From an uncultured Planctomycetales bacterium (GTDB lineage: Bacteria; Planctomycetota; Planctomycetia; Pirellulales; Thermoguttaceae): a stretch of DNA of 6,419 bases. The notes under the pieces were generated by a model. It was given only the letters and a program-made list of their open reading frames with translations. It made no database searches and was not told the DNA's origin. Shown here piece by piece: positions 6,391-6,419 of this stretch (position 1 is the stretch's first letter; the number at the start of each line of letters is the position of its first letter). The DNA lies in assembly GCA_937889015.1 (NCBI GenBank), contig CALARR010000176.1:1-6419 (forward strand), in the 5' to 3' direction. The position numbers were made by a program, and so were the translations under genes.

Positions 6391-6419
6391 AGCGGTTCGG
6401 AAGCCCCTTGGTCATTGGG

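Noticed and set aside
5126..6415. 429-residue open frame on the minus strand opposite the amidohydrolase
   Set aside because: It is an antisense shadow of a GC-rich gene: Arg/Gln/His/Pro-rich, with no recognisable domain, opposite a well-conserved enzyme.
1..6419. CRISPR array, tRNA, rRNA, insertion sequence or phage attachment site
   Set aside because: No spaced direct repeats, clover-leaf sequence, rRNA-like stretch, transposase or terminal inverted repeats were seen; nearly the whole window is accounted for by five intact genes.

Overview
This GC-rich window (by eye roughly 65% G+C) carries five genes, all on the + strand, tightly packed with almost no spare DNA. It looks like chromosomal DNA of a bacterium that makes menaquinone by the futalosine route. 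A member of the Planctomycetota (Pirellulales-like) is my best guess. The grounds are the gene content, the GGC/GCG/CTG/TTG-rich codon use, the weak or absent Shine-Dalgarno sequences, and an ABC permease fused to a CPBP protease, an architecture I recall from that phylum. This is inference; no rRNA or other phylogenetic marker is present.

Layout: positions 1-125 are a leader with a good sigma70-type promoter (TATAAT at 88-93). mqnA (126-953, chorismate dehydratase) is followed by mqnC (922-2028, cyclic dehypoxanthinyl futalosine synthase, radical SAM), which most likely starts at a TTG inside the end of mqnA. A 103-bp gap (2029-2131) with competing small inverted repeats comes next. Then come a NatA-like ABC ATPase (2132-2908), a 727-residue NatB-like permease fused to a CPBP/CAAX-type intramembrane protease domain (2919-5102), and a COG0402-type amidohydrolase/deaminase (5111-6337). 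The last three genes are only 10 and 8 bp apart and are probably co-transcribed. Positions 6338-6419 are GC-rich with palindromes and no gene.

How the genes may work together: MqnA performs the first step of the pathway (chorismate to 3-enolpyruvylbenzoate) and MqnC a late radical cyclisation (dehypoxanthine futalosine to its cyclic form). The intermediate steps need MqnE and then removal of the adenine amino group and base. The terminal amidohydrolase has every metal-binding and catalytic residue expected of a COG0402 nucleoside/base deaminase, so it is a reasonable candidate for aminodeoxyfutalosine deaminase (MqnX). That would make the locus a partial menaquinone cluster interrupted by an exporter. 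mqnE, mqnB and mqnD are not in the window. The ABC pair resembles Na+-efflux NatAB systems, but its substrate cannot be read from the sequence. The most unusual item is the permease-protease fusion, whose three CPBP catalytic motifs are all intact.
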